Made by a program: the position numbers and the translations under genes. DNA of 64,000 bases from Bacteroidia bacterium (lineage in GTDB: Bacteria; Bacteroidota; Bacteroidia; UKL13-3): the NCBI GenBank assembly GCA_023151275.1, contig JAKLJI010000017.1, positions 1 through 64,000 on the forward strand. Direction: 5' to 3'. The notes beneath the pieces were generated by a model. That model worked only from the letters and a program-made list of their open reading frames with translations, ran no database searches and was not told the origin of the DNA. The number at the start of each line of letters is the position of its first letter. Positions within the stretch are counted from its first letter, which is position 1. Below, piece by piece: positions 52,427-63,400 of this stretch.

Positions 52427-53707
52427 ATGGAAAGATTTACCGGCATTTTAGGCATAGCCCTCATTTTGGGATTAGCCTTTTTATTTTCAAACAACCGTAA
52501 AGCGATCAACTACCGCGTAGTTGTAAGTGGTTTGTTACTTCAACTGGGACTGGCTTTGTTTATTTTGAAAACCCAGGTAGGTCAAAACGTTTTTGGTTGG
52601 GTTGGAAAAAAAATAGAGCAGCTTCTTATGTTGGCTGATGAAGGCGGTTCATTTGTCTTTGGAGGCTTAATCAAACCTGAGTTGCTTAAACCCATTTTTG
52701 GTGACCGGTATTCATTTCTTTTCATGTTTAAGATAATGCCTACCATCATTTTTGTGGCAGTATTGGTAAACATTGCTTACCATATCGGCTTGATGCAACG
52801 CATAGTTTCCTTTTTTGCTGGATTGGTTCATAAGCTTATGCGCGTTAGTGGTTCTGAAGCTTTATCCAATGTGGCATCTGCATTTGTAGGCCAGGTTGAG
52901 GCTCAAATCATGATTAAGCCCTATATCAACTCCATGACCAAAAGCGAATTGTTGGCCTCTATGAGCGGTAGTATGGCAACAATTGCAGGCGGTGTTATGG
53001 CGGTTTATATTAGCATGGGTGTACCTGCGCCCTATTTGCTTGCTGCATCTATCATGGCAGCACCAGGAGCATTGGTAATCTCAAAAATTGTTTGGCCCGA
53101 AACTGAAGAATCACCAACCAAAGGCAATATCAAACTCGAAGTCAAAAAAACACATGTAAACTTGCTGGATGCCATTTCACATGGTGCCTCAGATGGATTA
53201 AAAGTTTCATTGAATGTAATTGCCATGCTGATAGGTTTTATTGCATTGATAGCCTTGGTGGATGTTGTTTTTGGAAGATTTGGAACCTTTTTGGTTTGGA
53301 CAGGTTTAGGACCGGATAAGATTGGCTTTGATTTAGCTACATTAAGCTTAGATAAGATTTTTGGATGGGTATTTTCAGGCATTGCGTGGACCATGGGAGT
53401 ACCAGGTCAAGATACGGTTACAGCCGGATCTTTGATGGGAACAAAAATGGTAATCAATGAATTTGTTGCCTATTCCAAATTATCCCCTATGATTGCCAGC
53501 AATGCCCTTCAACCCAAAAGCGTAATGATTATTAGTTTTGCGCTATGTGGCTTTGCCAATTTCAGTTCTATTGCCATTCAGGTTGGTGGAATTGGAGAAT
53601 TGGCCCCTGACCGTCGTGCAGACTTGGCCCGATTAGGATTCAAGGCCCTCATGATAGGCACAATGGCTTCTTATTTAAGCGCCACTATAGCCGGCATTCT
53701 TTTCTGA
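52427..53707 (+). CDS. nupC: Concentrative nucleoside transporter (NupC/CNT family)
   Basis: 426 aa with about nine hydrophobic helices. Family motifs: GLIKPELLKPIFGDRYSFLF, GQVEAQIMIKPYINSMTKSE, GSMATIAGGVMAVYISMG, and CGFANFSSIAIQVGGIGELA near the C-terminus. It imports nucleosides with sodium or protons. Starts 1 bp after the nuclease stop, in the same operon. Confidence 0.9.
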   Translation: MERFTGILGIALILGLAFLFSNNRKAINYRVVVSGLLLQLGLALFILKTQVGQNVFGWVGKKIEQLLMLADEGGSFVFGGLIKPELLKPIFGDRYSFLFMFKIMPTIIFVAVLVNIAYHIGLMQRIVSFFAGLVHKLMRVSGSEALSNVASAFVGQVEAQIMIKPYINSMTKSELLASMSGSMATIAGGVMAVYISMGVPAPYLLAASIMAAPGALVISKIVWPETEESPTKGNIKLEVKKTHVNLLDAISHGASDGLKVSLNVIAMLIGFIALIALVDVVFGRFGTFLVWTGLGPDKIGFDLATLSLDKIFGWVFSGIAWTMGVPGQDTVTAGSLMGTKMVINEFVAYSKLSPMIASNALQPKSVMIISFALCGFANFSSIAIQVGGIGELAPDRRADLARLGFKALMIGTMASYLSATIAGILF

Positions 53708-53709
53708 TT

Positions 53710-54141
53710 GTGAAGCTAAACTTCCCGGAAAACTACGCCTTTCGAATTGAACAACAAGAAGGCAATCAACTTCGTATTTGGGACCGCATTCGAAAAAAAT
53801 GGGTAGTACTTACTCCTGAGGAATGGGTAAGGCAGCATGTAATTTGCTACCTGATTCAAAACAACTGGCCTGCATCAAGGCTTTCAGTTGAACGGCAATT
53901 GGAAGTAAATGGGCTTAAGAAACGCTTTGATGTTTTGGTATTCAATCAGCAGGGTAATCCTGAACTTTTGGTTGAATGCAAAGCTCCGGAAATTGAGATC
54001 AGTGAAGAAACAATGCTTCAAATTGCAACTTACAACACTCGAATAAATGCCAATTTTCTGCTGGTTACAAATGGATTAACCCATTATTTTTATGCCTGGA
54101 ATGGCAGTCATTTTCAGTTGAACAAGCAAGGACTGCCCTAG
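53710..54141 (+). CDS. Stand-alone HsdR-N-type endonuclease-fold protein
   Basis: 143 aa from GTG 53710, 2 bp after nupC. It matches the type I restriction R-subunit N-terminal domain (HSDR_N): TPEEWVRQHVICYLIQNNWP, then the PD-(D/E)xK core RFDVLVF...ELLVECKAP with Asp, Glu and Lys all present. No helicase or methylase is nearby; this short form is common in Bacteroidota chromosomes and is not evidence of a restriction system. Confidence 0.82.
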   Translation: MKLNFPENYAFRIEQQEGNQLRIWDRIRKKWVVLTPEEWVRQHVICYLIQNNWPASRLSVERQLEVNGLKKRFDVLVFNQQGNPELLVECKAPEIEISEETMLQIATYNTRINANFLLVTNGLTHYFYAWNGSHFQLNKQGLP

Positions 54142-54197
54142 CCTTTCCTTATTGAATTGAATGAAAAAGGGAAATTCAAAATTCATACATTCGCATT

Positions 54198-54722
54198 ATG
54201 AATCCCAAAGAACCCCATTGGTACGTGCTTTACACCAAAGCAAGAGCAGAAAAGAAGGTAGAAATTGAGCTGCGCAAAAAGGGATTCGAAACTTTCTTAC
54301 CCATCCAAAAAACCTTAAAACAATGGAGCGACCGCAAGAAATGGGTAGAAGAACCCCTGTTTCGAAGCTATCTCTTTATTAAGATTGAACTTGAAAAGGT
54401 GTATTATGACGTATTAAATACCTATGGTGTAGTACGCTTCATTTCGTTTGAAAAGAAGCCGGTAATCATTAGTGATTCAGAAATAAAAACAATTCATTTA
54501 ATTCTAGGGCATTTTGAACATATTGAGGTAACAGAAGAAAACCTTGAACCCGGACAAACTGTTGAAATTATTGGAGGTCCGCTCATTGGCAGAAGAGGAG
54601 TTTTGATTGAAAAGCGCGGAAATCAACAGTTTGCGCTGGAATTGGAAGGTATCAATCAAAAACTATTACTCAAGGTTCCTTTGGAATATTTACGGCTATC
54701 GAATCAGGAAGCGAAAGCCTGA
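54198..54722 (+). CDS. UpxY/NusG-like transcription antiterminator
   Basis: 174 aa. NGN domain (WYVLYTKARAEKKVEIELRK, EEPLFRSYLFIKI, GVVRFISF) and a C-terminal KOW motif (GPLIGRRGVLIEKRGNQQFA). Longer-range regulators of this type promote transcription of surface-polysaccharide operons in Bacteroidota. The next two genes are nucleotide-sugar enzymes on the opposite strand, overlapping its end by 19 bp, so it is not the first gene of their operon. Confidence 0.85.
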   Translation: MNPKEPHWYVLYTKARAEKKVEIELRKKGFETFLPIQKTLKQWSDRKKWVEEPLFRSYLFIKIELEKVYYDVLNTYGVVRFISFEKKPVIISDSEIKTIHLILGHFEHIEVTEENLEPGQTVEIIGGPLIGRRGVLIEKRGNQQFALELEGINQKLLLKVPLEYLRLSNQEAKA

Positions 54723-55888
54723 TTTACGGCACGAATTAACCTTCTCGCAATTTTCTTCACCAAATCTTCATTCATTTCTGTATGCATGGGCAATGACAAA
54801 ACAGAACAACTTAGTCTTTCTGCAACAGGAAATTGCTCATCATTTTCTTTATTCATATTCCTATATGCATTTTGAAGATGCAAAGGAATAGGATAATACA
54901 CCATACTTGGAACTCCGGATTCAGCCAACAAAGTCTTAGTCAAATCACGTTTCGCACGTAATTCGTCGTTGCTCATGGTTGGGTGACCCAAACAAATGGT
55001 GTATTGATGAAACACATGTGTTGACTCAGGATTTCTTACCGGAATACGAATCAAAGGATGTTCCTGTAATTCTGCATCATACCAAGCAGCAGCTTTATTC
55101 CTATTTAGGGTGAATTGATCCAGGTGAGGAAGCTTGGTTTGAAGCACTGCTGCCTGCAAGGTATCTAAACGCGAGTTCAACCCAATTTTGTCGTGTTTGT
55201 ATTGAATGGATTGTCCATGATTGGCAATCATGCGAAGGCTAGTCGCCAATTGCTCTTGTTGAGTGAAAACCGCACCACCATCGCCAAAGCAACCCAAGTT
55301 TTTGGAAGGAAAAAAAGAGGTGGTTCCAATTTCACCAAAAGTGCCCAGCGCTTTGGATTGATAATAAGCTCCCAAAGATTGCGCATTATCTTCAACCACA
55401 AAAAGCCTATGCTTTTTCGCAATTCCCATCAATTCACCAAGGTTTCCAGTTTGACCAAACAAATGAACTGGCACAATGGCCTTTGTTTTCGATGTTATTT
55501 TGGCTTGAATGGCCTTTGAATCGATGAAGAAATAATCAGGCTCAACATCCACCCAAACCGGAGTTAGGCCTAACAACGCAATCACCTCTGCTGTGGCTGC
55601 ATAGGTAAAAACCGGAAGAATGACCTCATCGCCAGGTTTTAGGCCCAAGGCCATAAATGCCAACTGCAAGGCATCGGTTCCATTTCCGCATGAAACTACA
55701 TAGCCCGCATTCAACTTTTGGGCAAGTGCGTTTTCAAACAATTTTATCTGAGGTCCTTTGATGAATTGCGTTTCATTAAGCACCTGTTGTATAGCCTTAT
55801 CGAGCTCAGGTTTTAGCCTTTGATATTGACCTTTTAGGTCAACCATGGCAATGGAATCAAATGCGTTCTGACTCATTGTTTGTTGCAA
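54704..55888 (-). CDS. DegT/DnrJ/EryC1 family nucleotide-sugar aminotransferase
   Basis: 394 aa; starts at 55888, or at 55876 or 55846 if the NH2-terminal MVDLKGQY is the true beginning. PLP fold: GNGTDALQLA, VVEDNAQSLGA, and the PLP lysine in TSFFPSKNLGCFGDGG. By similarity to WbpE/WlbC it transfers amine from glutamate to a 3-keto nucleotide sugar. It overlaps the upstream N-acetyltransferase gene by 32 bp, the typical partner that acetylates the new amine. Confidence 0.88.
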   Translation of the reverse strand: MQQTMSQNAFDSIAMVDLKGQYQRLKPELDKAIQQVLNETQFIKGPQIKLFENALAQKLNAGYVVSCGNGTDALQLAFMALGLKPGDEVILPVFTYAATAEVIALLGLTPVWVDVEPDYFFIDSKAIQAKITSKTKAIVPVHLFGQTGNLGELMGIAKKHRLFVVEDNAQSLGAYYQSKALGTFGEIGTTSFFPSKNLGCFGDGGAVFTQQEQLATSLRMIANHGQSIQYKHDKIGLNSRLDTLQAAVLQTKLPHLDQFTLNRNKAAAWYDAELQEHPLIRIPVRNPESTHVFHQYTICLGHPTMSNDELRAKRDLTKTLLAESGVPSMVYYPIPLHLQNAYRNMNKENDEQFPVAERLSCSVLSLPMHTEMNEDLVKKIARRLIRAVNQAFAS

Positions 55889-56459
55889 TTCGGGTCACAC
55901 AATTATTGTCTAATTTATACAATTGCCCTGTTTCCGGACAAGTGGCATAGCCTGTTTCGTCGAAGCTAAGTCGATGGCCAAATTCGCTTACCCAACCAAT
56001 CTGACGTGCAGGATTTCCAACAACAAGGGCATAATCCGGAACGGGTTTGGTAATAACTGCACCGGCCCCAATCATGGCATACCTCCCAATTTCATTTCCA
56101 CAAACCAAGGTTGCATTGGCACCAATGCTTGCCCCTTTACGAACCCATGTGGTTTGATATTGGTCTCTCCGATTCACTGCGCTTCTTGGATTAATTACAT
56201 TGGTAAACACCATACTTGGCCCCAGAAATACATCATCTTCACAAATAACACCGGAGTAAATACTCACGTTGTTTTGGACCTTCACATTGCGCCCTAAAAT
56301 CACACCCGGACTTACAACTACATTTTGACCAAGGTTACAGACCTCTCCTAATTTGCAATTGGGCATAATATGTGAGAAATGCCAGATACGCGTTCCGCGT
56401 CCAATTTCACAGGGCTCATCAACAACTGCACTTGGATGGATGAAAACTTCATTGTCCAT
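55857..56459 (-). CDS. Hexapeptide-repeat N-acetyltransferase (WbpD/WlbB-like)
   Basis: 200 aa left-handed beta-helix: FIHPSAVVDEPCEIGRGTRI, NLGQNVVVSPGVILGRNVKV, GASIGANATLVCGNEIGRYA, VITKPVPDYALVVGNPARQI. Acts on UDP-2-acetamido-3-amino sugars in the WbpD/WlbB subfamily, giving a 2,3-diacetamido sugar for surface glycan. Coupled to the aminotransferase on the same strand. The remaining pathway enzymes are not in the window. Confidence 0.88.
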   Translation of the reverse strand: MDNEVFIHPSAVVDEPCEIGRGTRIWHFSHIMPNCKLGEVCNLGQNVVVSPGVILGRNVKVQNNVSIYSGVICEDDVFLGPSMVFTNVINPRSAVNRRDQYQTTWVRKGASIGANATLVCGNEIGRYAMIGAGAVITKPVPDYALVVGNPARQIGWVSEFGHRLSFDETGYATCPETGQLYKLDNNCVTRIATNNESERI

Positions 56460-56505
56460 ACTTTCAAAGATGCATGTTTTGGTGGAAGTTCATACCAGGT
56501 AAAAC

Positions 56506-56540
56506 AAAAAAGCGGCCTATTTTTCAATAGACCGCTTTTT
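56506..56540 (-). terminator. Rho-independent terminator after the secreted protein
   Basis: AAAAGCGG...CCGCTTTT hairpin (stem about 14 bp with one mismatch, 4-nt loop TTTC) with A/T-rich flanks on both sides; it follows the stop codon of the 820-aa gene by 19 bp on the minus strand. Confidence 0.85.
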
Positions 56541-56559
56541 AGAATATTAGAGTGATTGA

Positions 56560-59022
56560 TTAATGACTAACCACAAATTTCACTGTGCGGAAACCATTTG
56601 CATTGGCCAAGCGGCAGAAGTAAACACCGCTTTCCAAGTTGGAGGTATTGAATTTAGTTTCAACCGAATTACCGGTAAAGCTGCGGGTTTCAAGGGTACG
56701 ACCACTGATATCCATCAAGCTAATTTCAAGAGGAAGTGTTTTAACACCTGAAACGGAAATGGTGATTTCCTCACCTGCAGGGTTCGGATAAACCATGGCA
56801 AGTGCTGAGCTCAATTCATTTGAATTGATACCAACAGGCAAGTAAACTACCACGCTACGAATTGCAGAACCCATATTACCAGCTGCATCTTTAACACTGT
56901 AAAGGATTGCATAGGTATTTACTTTGCTTGAATCAACAAAGCTGGTAACAGTTACAGCTGAAGTAAGGTCACCATCAATATTATCCAATGCAGTAAATCC
57001 TGGGTCAACATAAGTACCATTCAAAATCAAAGAATCAGGATTGTTTCCAAGTAGTGTGATAACCGGACGAGTTGTATCTCCTTGGTCAGAGAAATCAAGG
57101 TCATTGCTATCACGTGGTTGTAATTTCCAGTTTGAGAAGCTCAGGTACAATACACCTTGTGCCTTTGTCATTTTCTGACCAACGCGCAAGTTTACATTAA
57201 ATCCATCTGGCAGGCTAGCAGCTATATCGTCAACACGAAGACCGCTCAATGCAGCAGGGTTGGTATTGATAAGGAATTCACCAAAACCAGCATCTTGATC
57301 TGAACCATCTGCATTTTTCTTAATAACTGTTACTGAATCAAAACGCAACAACATACCTTCAAATGGAGTCAACTCCCAGCGTCTTTGTCCAACTGCACTA
57401 ATTGCAGCCATTTCATCAAGGCTAAGACCTGTTTTTGCAGGAGGAAGTGCATTTCCGGAAGATACAACAGTACCAGCAACACCATTCAAAGTTGTCATAC
57501 CAAATTGCTCGGCAACGCGGCAGTTGGTAATGTTTACTTTATCTCCAACTTTCCAACCCGTTGTACCATCGCCTAAAGTTCTGTTAACAATAATCGCTGT
57601 ATTTGAATCGTTGGTATTTTCGGTTTGAAGTGTAAGAATATTGATTGTACCCTGAGCCATATTGGTTGAAGTAACGATGGCAGGAATACTAATTCCACTT
57701 AAAGAATCACCATTCCAAATGCTTGTGTTGGTGCGGGTAACACTAAACTGGAGATCTTTAATTGAAGCAGGACCACCATTGAATACCATGTAAATTCCGG
57801 TATCACGCGTAGTGTTCATGGTATCATTAATGTCTGCAAGGCGGATATAATGACGAACCAAAGTACCAGCGGCAAAAGGAGGAATCTTTGCAAAGAAAAC
57901 CATGGTATCATTTGGCAGCGTATTGCGGCTCATGTCTACAGAAGTGAAAGTAGTATTGGTCAAACCTTCGCCATAGAACAAAGTAGCGCTCTTAATTGGA
58001 CGCTCGCCTTGAATGGTTTTGATGGTCACAAAAACCGAATCTGTTGTATTGGCAACAGTGGGGATACGCGTAACAGTTGAAGGAATTGGAGGAGTATAAA
58101 GAACCGGACCAATATCTGAAGGAGTTAAAGGAGCAATTGTATAACGAACTGCATTACCAAAGAAATTCTCGATAACCACACCACGTACATACGACAAACG
58201 AGTACCCAAGAATGGAGGTGTGAAACGACCTACTGGTAAAGTATCTGCTGAAAGGTTATCGTTTCTGAACCAACCTGAGAAATCGCCCATATCCACTGCA
58301 TTACCATTGGCATCGGCTACTGACCAAGACCAGCGACTTGCACCATTGGCAGCGCGTGTAAACACGGTTACGTTTCTAAGTTCAACATATACACCTTCCC
58401 ATTTCTCACCTTGACGGTTAATCAAAGGAGTGGTATTGTTATTACCTGTCATCAAAGAATCACAAGTAATTACAGCTGGTCTAATTTGTTTTGGATCCAA
58501 ATCCAAAATTTCAACACCATTCTCCCATTCTGGGTTGGCAGCAATCATATTGATTTGGCTTTGACCTGACTTACCTGGCCATGGGCTACCTCCACCACGG
58601 AAATGACGAATAACACCTGTAACACGAACTTTTGTTCCAGGTTTCAAGTTGTCGTAGAATTTGGTTTCGTTCAGCAGAGTTGCCAAGTTTCTTCCTGTTC
58701 CGGCAGGTTCACACATAATTTCAACTCCACCCCAAGGGCGAGCGATGGTGTCGGCTTGAAGAACGGTTGCTTTACGGCTGGTTGACAGACCGTATTTACG
58801 TGGATCAAACAGAACATACCCTTCAAAACGAACAGTATCTCTGTAAACAGAATCCATGAAAATCGGGTGAACGTAATCGCTTGAGTCGATGCTAGGATTA
58901 GCAAAGAGTTTTGCGTCGTTTGCGTATTGAACCATCTCGAGTGGACGGATGGGATACGGATTTTGAGCCTGGGCAAGGGAAATTCCCAAAACCAAAGCGA
59001 AAGCTAGTAATACTTTTTTCAT
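56560..59022 (-). CDS. Large secreted protein with DUF5011 and type IX sorting domain
   Basis: 820 aa from ATG 59022 (MKKVLLAFALVLGISLAQA); an upstream ATG at 59040 would leave almost no leader behind the promoter. A signal peptide, OB-like and Ig-like beta domains (VTGVIRHFRG, YVRGVVIENFFG), then an Ig-like DUF5011 domain (TRPVITLLGNNPDSLILNGT, DPGFTALDNIDGDLTSAVTV). The C-terminus is a T9SS type A domain (MVYPNPAGEEITISVSG, then MDISGRTLE, ending LESGVYFCRLANANGFRTVK). So it is exported by type IX secretion and either released or anchored. Cargo function unknown. Confidence 0.85.
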   Translation of the reverse strand: MKKVLLAFALVLGISLAQAQNPYPIRPLEMVQYANDAKLFANPSIDSSDYVHPIFMDSVYRDTVRFEGYVLFDPRKYGLSTSRKATVLQADTIARPWGGVEIMCEPAGTGRNLATLLNETKFYDNLKPGTKVRVTGVIRHFRGGGSPWPGKSGQSQINMIAANPEWENGVEILDLDPKQIRPAVITCDSLMTGNNNTTPLINRQGEKWEGVYVELRNVTVFTRAANGASRWSWSVADANGNAVDMGDFSGWFRNDNLSADTLPVGRFTPPFLGTRLSYVRGVVIENFFGNAVRYTIAPLTPSDIGPVLYTPPIPSTVTRIPTVANTTDSVFVTIKTIQGERPIKSATLFYGEGLTNTTFTSVDMSRNTLPNDTMVFFAKIPPFAAGTLVRHYIRLADINDTMNTTRDTGIYMVFNGGPASIKDLQFSVTRTNTSIWNGDSLSGISIPAIVTSTNMAQGTINILTLQTENTNDSNTAIIVNRTLGDGTTGWKVGDKVNITNCRVAEQFGMTTLNGVAGTVVSSGNALPPAKTGLSLDEMAAISAVGQRRWELTPFEGMLLRFDSVTVIKKNADGSDQDAGFGEFLINTNPAALSGLRVDDIAASLPDGFNVNLRVGQKMTKAQGVLYLSFSNWKLQPRDSNDLDFSDQGDTTRPVITLLGNNPDSLILNGTYVDPGFTALDNIDGDLTSAVTVTSFVDSSKVNTYAILYSVKDAAGNMGSAIRSVVVYLPVGINSNELSSALAMVYPNPAGEEITISVSGVKTLPLEISLMDISGRTLETRSFTGNSVETKFNTSNLESGVYFCRLANANGFRTVKFVVSH

Positions 59023-59050
59023 AGTGGGTTTGTTAACCATTTTGAGGGCA

Positions 59051-59081
59051 CAAAGGTAAGGCAGTTAAGCACTATATCAAA
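59051..59081 (-). promoter_or_regulatory. Promoter TTTG-N19-TACCTTTG of the secreted protein gene
   Basis: Minus strand: -33 TTTG (complement 59078-59081), 19-nt spacer and perfect -7 TACCTTTG (complement 59051-59058). It lies 28 bp from ATG 59022, which supports that start over 59040. Confidence 0.85.
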
Positions 59082-59249
59082 AATCAAAACGACTTTAAGA
59101 ATTGAATTAAAAACCTGACCTACAGGAGACTAGACAAATACCCTTGAAAAATGTCGGTTAATTGTTTGTAAATAAAAGCATTGAAAAGAATTTCAGGTGT
59201 TCACTAAAAGTGCATATAGATTGCAGGATTGTAGTCTTATTTGCACGGC

Positions 59250-60485
59250 ATGAGTCTTCGCATCCTTCACACCTCCGATTGGCACCTTGGCCTTCATTTG
59301 CATCAAGAATCCCTTCAAGCCGAGCAACAGGAATTCCTGAATTGGCTGATTAACACGTGCATTCCACAGGAAACGCCGCAGGTAGTTTTGATTTCGGGTG
59401 ATGTATTTGACAAAACCAATCCTCCAACCTTTGCCAGGCAGATGTATTATTCCTTTTTGGCAAAATTGGTGAACACCTCGGTAAAACAAGTCATAATAAC
59501 ATCTGGAAATCATGATTCACCGGCATTGTTAGATGCATCCAAAGAATTACTGAATCTATTGAATATTCAGGTAATTGGAAATGCCCCTGAAAATCCGGAA
59601 GAATGTCTGGTACACGTTTATGATGGCAGCGACAACTTGCAACTTGTAGTCGCTGCAGTACCATTTCTACGCGACCAAGACATTCGATTTGCTCAGACTG
59701 AAGGCGAAGAACACGACAGAGAACAATTGCTTCGCAAAGGAATATACTCCTATTTTGAAAAGGCAGGCAGGGCTGCAAAAAAGGTGGCTGGCAATTTACC
59801 TGTTGTAGCCATGGGACATCTTTTTGCCACAAATGCCAGTATATCCGAATCGGAGCGGCCCATCCAATTAGGCAACCTTGCCGGTATTGGGAGCGATTGC
59901 TTCCCACCCGAGCTTTTTGATTACGTAGCACTTGGACATATTCATCGCCCACAAGAGGTGCAAAACAAGGCGAATATCTGGTACTCCGGCTCCCCTATTG
60001 CACTAAGTTTCAGCGAGTGGAATCAGCCCAAACAAGTACGAATGATTGAAATTGAATCGGGCAAACTTGAATCAAAAGCAGTTCCAGTTCCACTTTTCAG
60101 AAAATTGATGCGGCTTGAAGGAAGCTTTGAAGAGGTGAAATCAAAACTCAACGCCTTTGAAAACAAGTATCCATTTCCGGCCTTTGTTGAAATTCAAGTA
60201 CTGGAAAACACCCGTCAAAGTTCATTGGGACGAGAATTGGCCCAATGGGTGGAAGAGCTTTCCAAAACACGTAAGGATGATTTTCTGATTTTGGCCTATC
60301 GATTCTCTTTCCTAGAAAACCGCAAACAGTTAAGCGCACAAACGGACAAGACCAATCTGGACGAATTGAAGCCGGAAGAAGTGCTCCTGAATTTGCTCAA
60401 CGAGGAAGAAATGGACGAAGAAGAACGAAAAAATTTACTTCAGGTATTTTTTGAAATCTGTGAAATGGAAGGCGGTGAAGCATGA
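59250..60485 (+). CDS. sbcD: Nuclease SbcD (Mre11-like)
   Basis: 411 aa from ATG 59250 (MSLRILHTSDWHLG), three codons inside an earlier ATG. Calcineurin-like phosphoesterase motifs: DWH in HTSDWHLG, LISGDVFD, TSGNHDS, and the histidine pair in MGHLFA and LGHIHRP. It forms the nuclease part of the SbcCD complex, which cuts DNA hairpins and processes ends. The sbcC start overlaps its stop (ATGA). Confidence 0.94.
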   Translation: MSLRILHTSDWHLGLHLHQESLQAEQQEFLNWLINTCIPQETPQVVLISGDVFDKTNPPTFARQMYYSFLAKLVNTSVKQVIITSGNHDSPALLDASKELLNLLNIQVIGNAPENPEECLVHVYDGSDNLQLVVAAVPFLRDQDIRFAQTEGEEHDREQLLRKGIYSYFEKAGRAAKKVAGNLPVVAMGHLFATNASISESERPIQLGNLAGIGSDCFPPELFDYVALGHIHRPQEVQNKANIWYSGSPIALSFSEWNQPKQVRMIEIESGKLESKAVPVPLFRKLMRLEGSFEEVKSKLNAFENKYPFPAFVEIQVLENTRQSSLGRELAQWVEELSKTRKDDFLILAYRFSFLENRKQLSAQTDKTNLDELKPEEVLLNLLNEEEMDEEERKNLLQVFFEICEMEGGEA

Positions 60486-63400
60486 AAATCAGAAGTATCT
60501 TTATTCGCAACCTCAACTCGTTGGCAGGAGATAACTTGATTGACTTCAGCCGGGCTCCTTTATCTGACGCTGCGCTCTTTGCCATTACCGGACCAACGGG
60601 TGCCGGAAAAAGTAGTATTCTCGACGCCATTTGTCTGGCCTTGTATGATAAATCGCCACGGATGAATCAGGCCAATAAGAACTACCTGCTGAAAACCGGT
60701 GCACTTATTACCAAAGGAAAAACAGAATGCAAGGTTCAGGTTGAATACTTGCATCAAGGCCATCGTTATAGAAGTGAGTGGGAGATAAAAACCAACCGAA
60801 ATGGCAATCTGAATGAGCGGAGTATGGCTTTGGATGAATGGAAACCTGAGCTCAATGCCTTTCAAAACATTCAAAGCGGACACCAAGCCGTACCCGATAA
60901 AAACGCGGAAATTACCGGCCTGGATTACCACCAGTTTACTCGAAGTATCTTACTTGCTCAGGGTGAATTTGCCCGATTGCTTGCAGCAAAAAAAGAAGAG
61001 CGCTATGCCTTGATGGAAAAGATAACAGGCAACAATCGCTACCGGCAAATTGGCATTCGGATATTTCAAACAGCGAGAGCTAAAAGCCAGGAAATTGAAG
61101 ACCTTGAACTAGAACTCAAAGGTATAAAATTGTTAACCGAAGAAGAGCTTGAGGCCCTAGCCAATCGTCAAACCCAATTAAAAAATGAAAGTAGCAAATT
61201 TGACCACGAATTAATGCTTTTATCGGCAACTTTAAACACCTTGAGCAGTTACCTTAAAAAGCAAAAGGAACTTTTAGATTTGCAACCTTTGCAAGCTAGT
61301 TGGACAGAAAAAAAATTAGCTTTCGAACCTCAACAAAAACGACTGTACCAACATCGGCAATTGCTTCCTTTGGCGAGCGAATTGCAAGCCTGGCAAAGAA
61401 ATCAAGCAGAGCAACACGAACTCAACTCATCCATTGAAAATCTAATTCAACAAGGCAAAGCATTAAAGCAAGCCATTGAAGAGCAGAAGAAGAAATGGGA
61501 AACCAAACTTGGTAAATCCTTTAGCAAGGATGGTTTCCAAGCCGAACTCGATAAAGAACTGCAACAGGTAGCGCATATTCAAGAACAATGGAAAGCTTGG
61601 GAAAGCAAGCTTCAACTTATTCAACAAGAACTTGAATCAAAACAAAAGGTTTTTGAAGAGCTAGGTGCAAAAGAAAAGCAAGCTGAAGAATCGCTCAGCA
61701 AGGAGAAAAACAGGCAGGAGCTCAATGTGAAAGCCATTCAAGACCTCATGCCTTTCCGGGAGCGCATTCAGCAAAAAGAAAGCTTGTTTGAACGAGCAAA
61801 AGGCTTGAAAAAGTTTCCGGAAGATTTCAATATTCAGTTTCCGGGTACGAATAAAGAAGGCCATTTGGAGGAATTCAAGACAAAGCTTTATTCCGAACTT
61901 GGCTTGATAAGAAACAAGCTGGAAGATCTGAATAAAATTGGTAACAGTGTGGAGCTTCAAAATCAATTGAAAGCCGCGAACGAAGAAAACAACTTGTTGC
62001 AAAAGCTGGCCGATAGCCTTACTCTTTTTGAAACCAGAACACTTGAACATACAAGTTATCGTGAAAATCAAAAGCAAGTTCAAGAACAACTGGTTGACTC
62101 TCAAAAACAGGAAGCCGCACTAGCACTGGAACGAAAGCAATTGGATGAAGAAAAGAAGCTCATCAGCTTACGTCAACAGGTGTTGGACGCCGAAGCCCAA
62201 TTGAGTGTTTTGCGCAATCAATTGAAAGCCGGAGATGCTTGTCCCCTGTGCGGAGCAACAGAACATCCGGGAAATTTGCACACCCCCGATGAGTTGTCTG
62301 AACTCATACAGGCCTTCGAACAAAAACAAGCTGACTTTGAAAAAGCAAGGGAGGAATCTCTTCGTAAATTGAGTACCCTGACAACTCAACTCGAACAAAT
62401 CCAAAAACGGATAGACCAATTGGATGAAGAACTTCAAACTCTTGAAGGCTCCATCTTAAAGCAACTCTCGCCCCTTTCACTTCAGGAAAAACCGAATATT
62501 GAAACGCTGAAATCAATTCAAACCAAGACCAAGGAACGCATTGAATTGCTTGAAGCCAATTTGCACAAGTTAATTGACCAACCTACACTTCAGGTAAAAG
62601 AAAAAGAACTGGAGCAACTTCAAAAATCCTTTGAAACCTGGCAAGAAACCTTGCTCGATATTGCCAAACAACTTGAGTTAGACCCAGAGCAACTTTCTTT
62701 AGAGGCATTGCGAGATCCGATGAAGCAGTTGAAACTTGATTATGACAACTGGGAAAAACTACATGCAGAAAAGAATGAAACTGACATGGTTTTAGCAGCT
62801 CTGGAAGCAGATTTTAACAATTACAAACAACAGGTCAATCGTGCCCAAGATGACTTGCAAAATCAGCAAACACAAGTTGTTGCATTGCGTGAGGAATCCA
62901 TTCCATTTAAGGAGGCCTTTGAGTCGGCTCCCGCCATCGAAAACCCACAGGAATTGCGCATTCAGGAGGCGCGTTTCCTTGAAAAACTAAAGGCCGATTT
63001 ACGAAGCAATAACTTGGCCTTACAAGAGAAACAAGAGAAATTTGATGCGTTGAAGGAAGCAATACGCCAACTGGAAGAACAACTTTTCCCAACACTTCAG
63101 GAGCTTCATTTTGAACATCCTTTGGCAGCACTAAGTTGCCTGCTGCCACATGAGCAATCACTTGAACTTGAAAAACAGGAAAAGTTATTGGAACAAGAAG
63201 CACGTGATTTGGCTCAGAACCGGGAACGCCTGGAGCAGGAAATTGCCCAGATTAAAACCGAACTGCCTGAAGAACAAAATCTGGAATTGCTTCAGGAAAA
63301 ATTGAATCAAACCCGGGAGCAGCTAAATTTACTTAATCGGGAAATTGGCGAATTGGATGCCCAACGCAAAGCCGACGAAGAAGCCAGAAAAGGACTTGCT

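Noticed and set aside
53710-54141. Type I restriction system
   Set aside because: Only an HsdR-N-like endonuclease-fold protein is present, with no methylase, specificity or helicase parts; such stand-alone genes are ordinary in this phylum.
59491-59952. 153-codon minus-strand frame inside sbcD
   Set aside because: Antisense shadow of the conserved phosphoesterase gene.
61661-62104. 147-codon minus-strand frame inside sbcC
   Set aside because: Antisense shadow of the coiled-coil region; Phe/Leu-rich composition results from reading Glu/Lys/Gln codons backwards.
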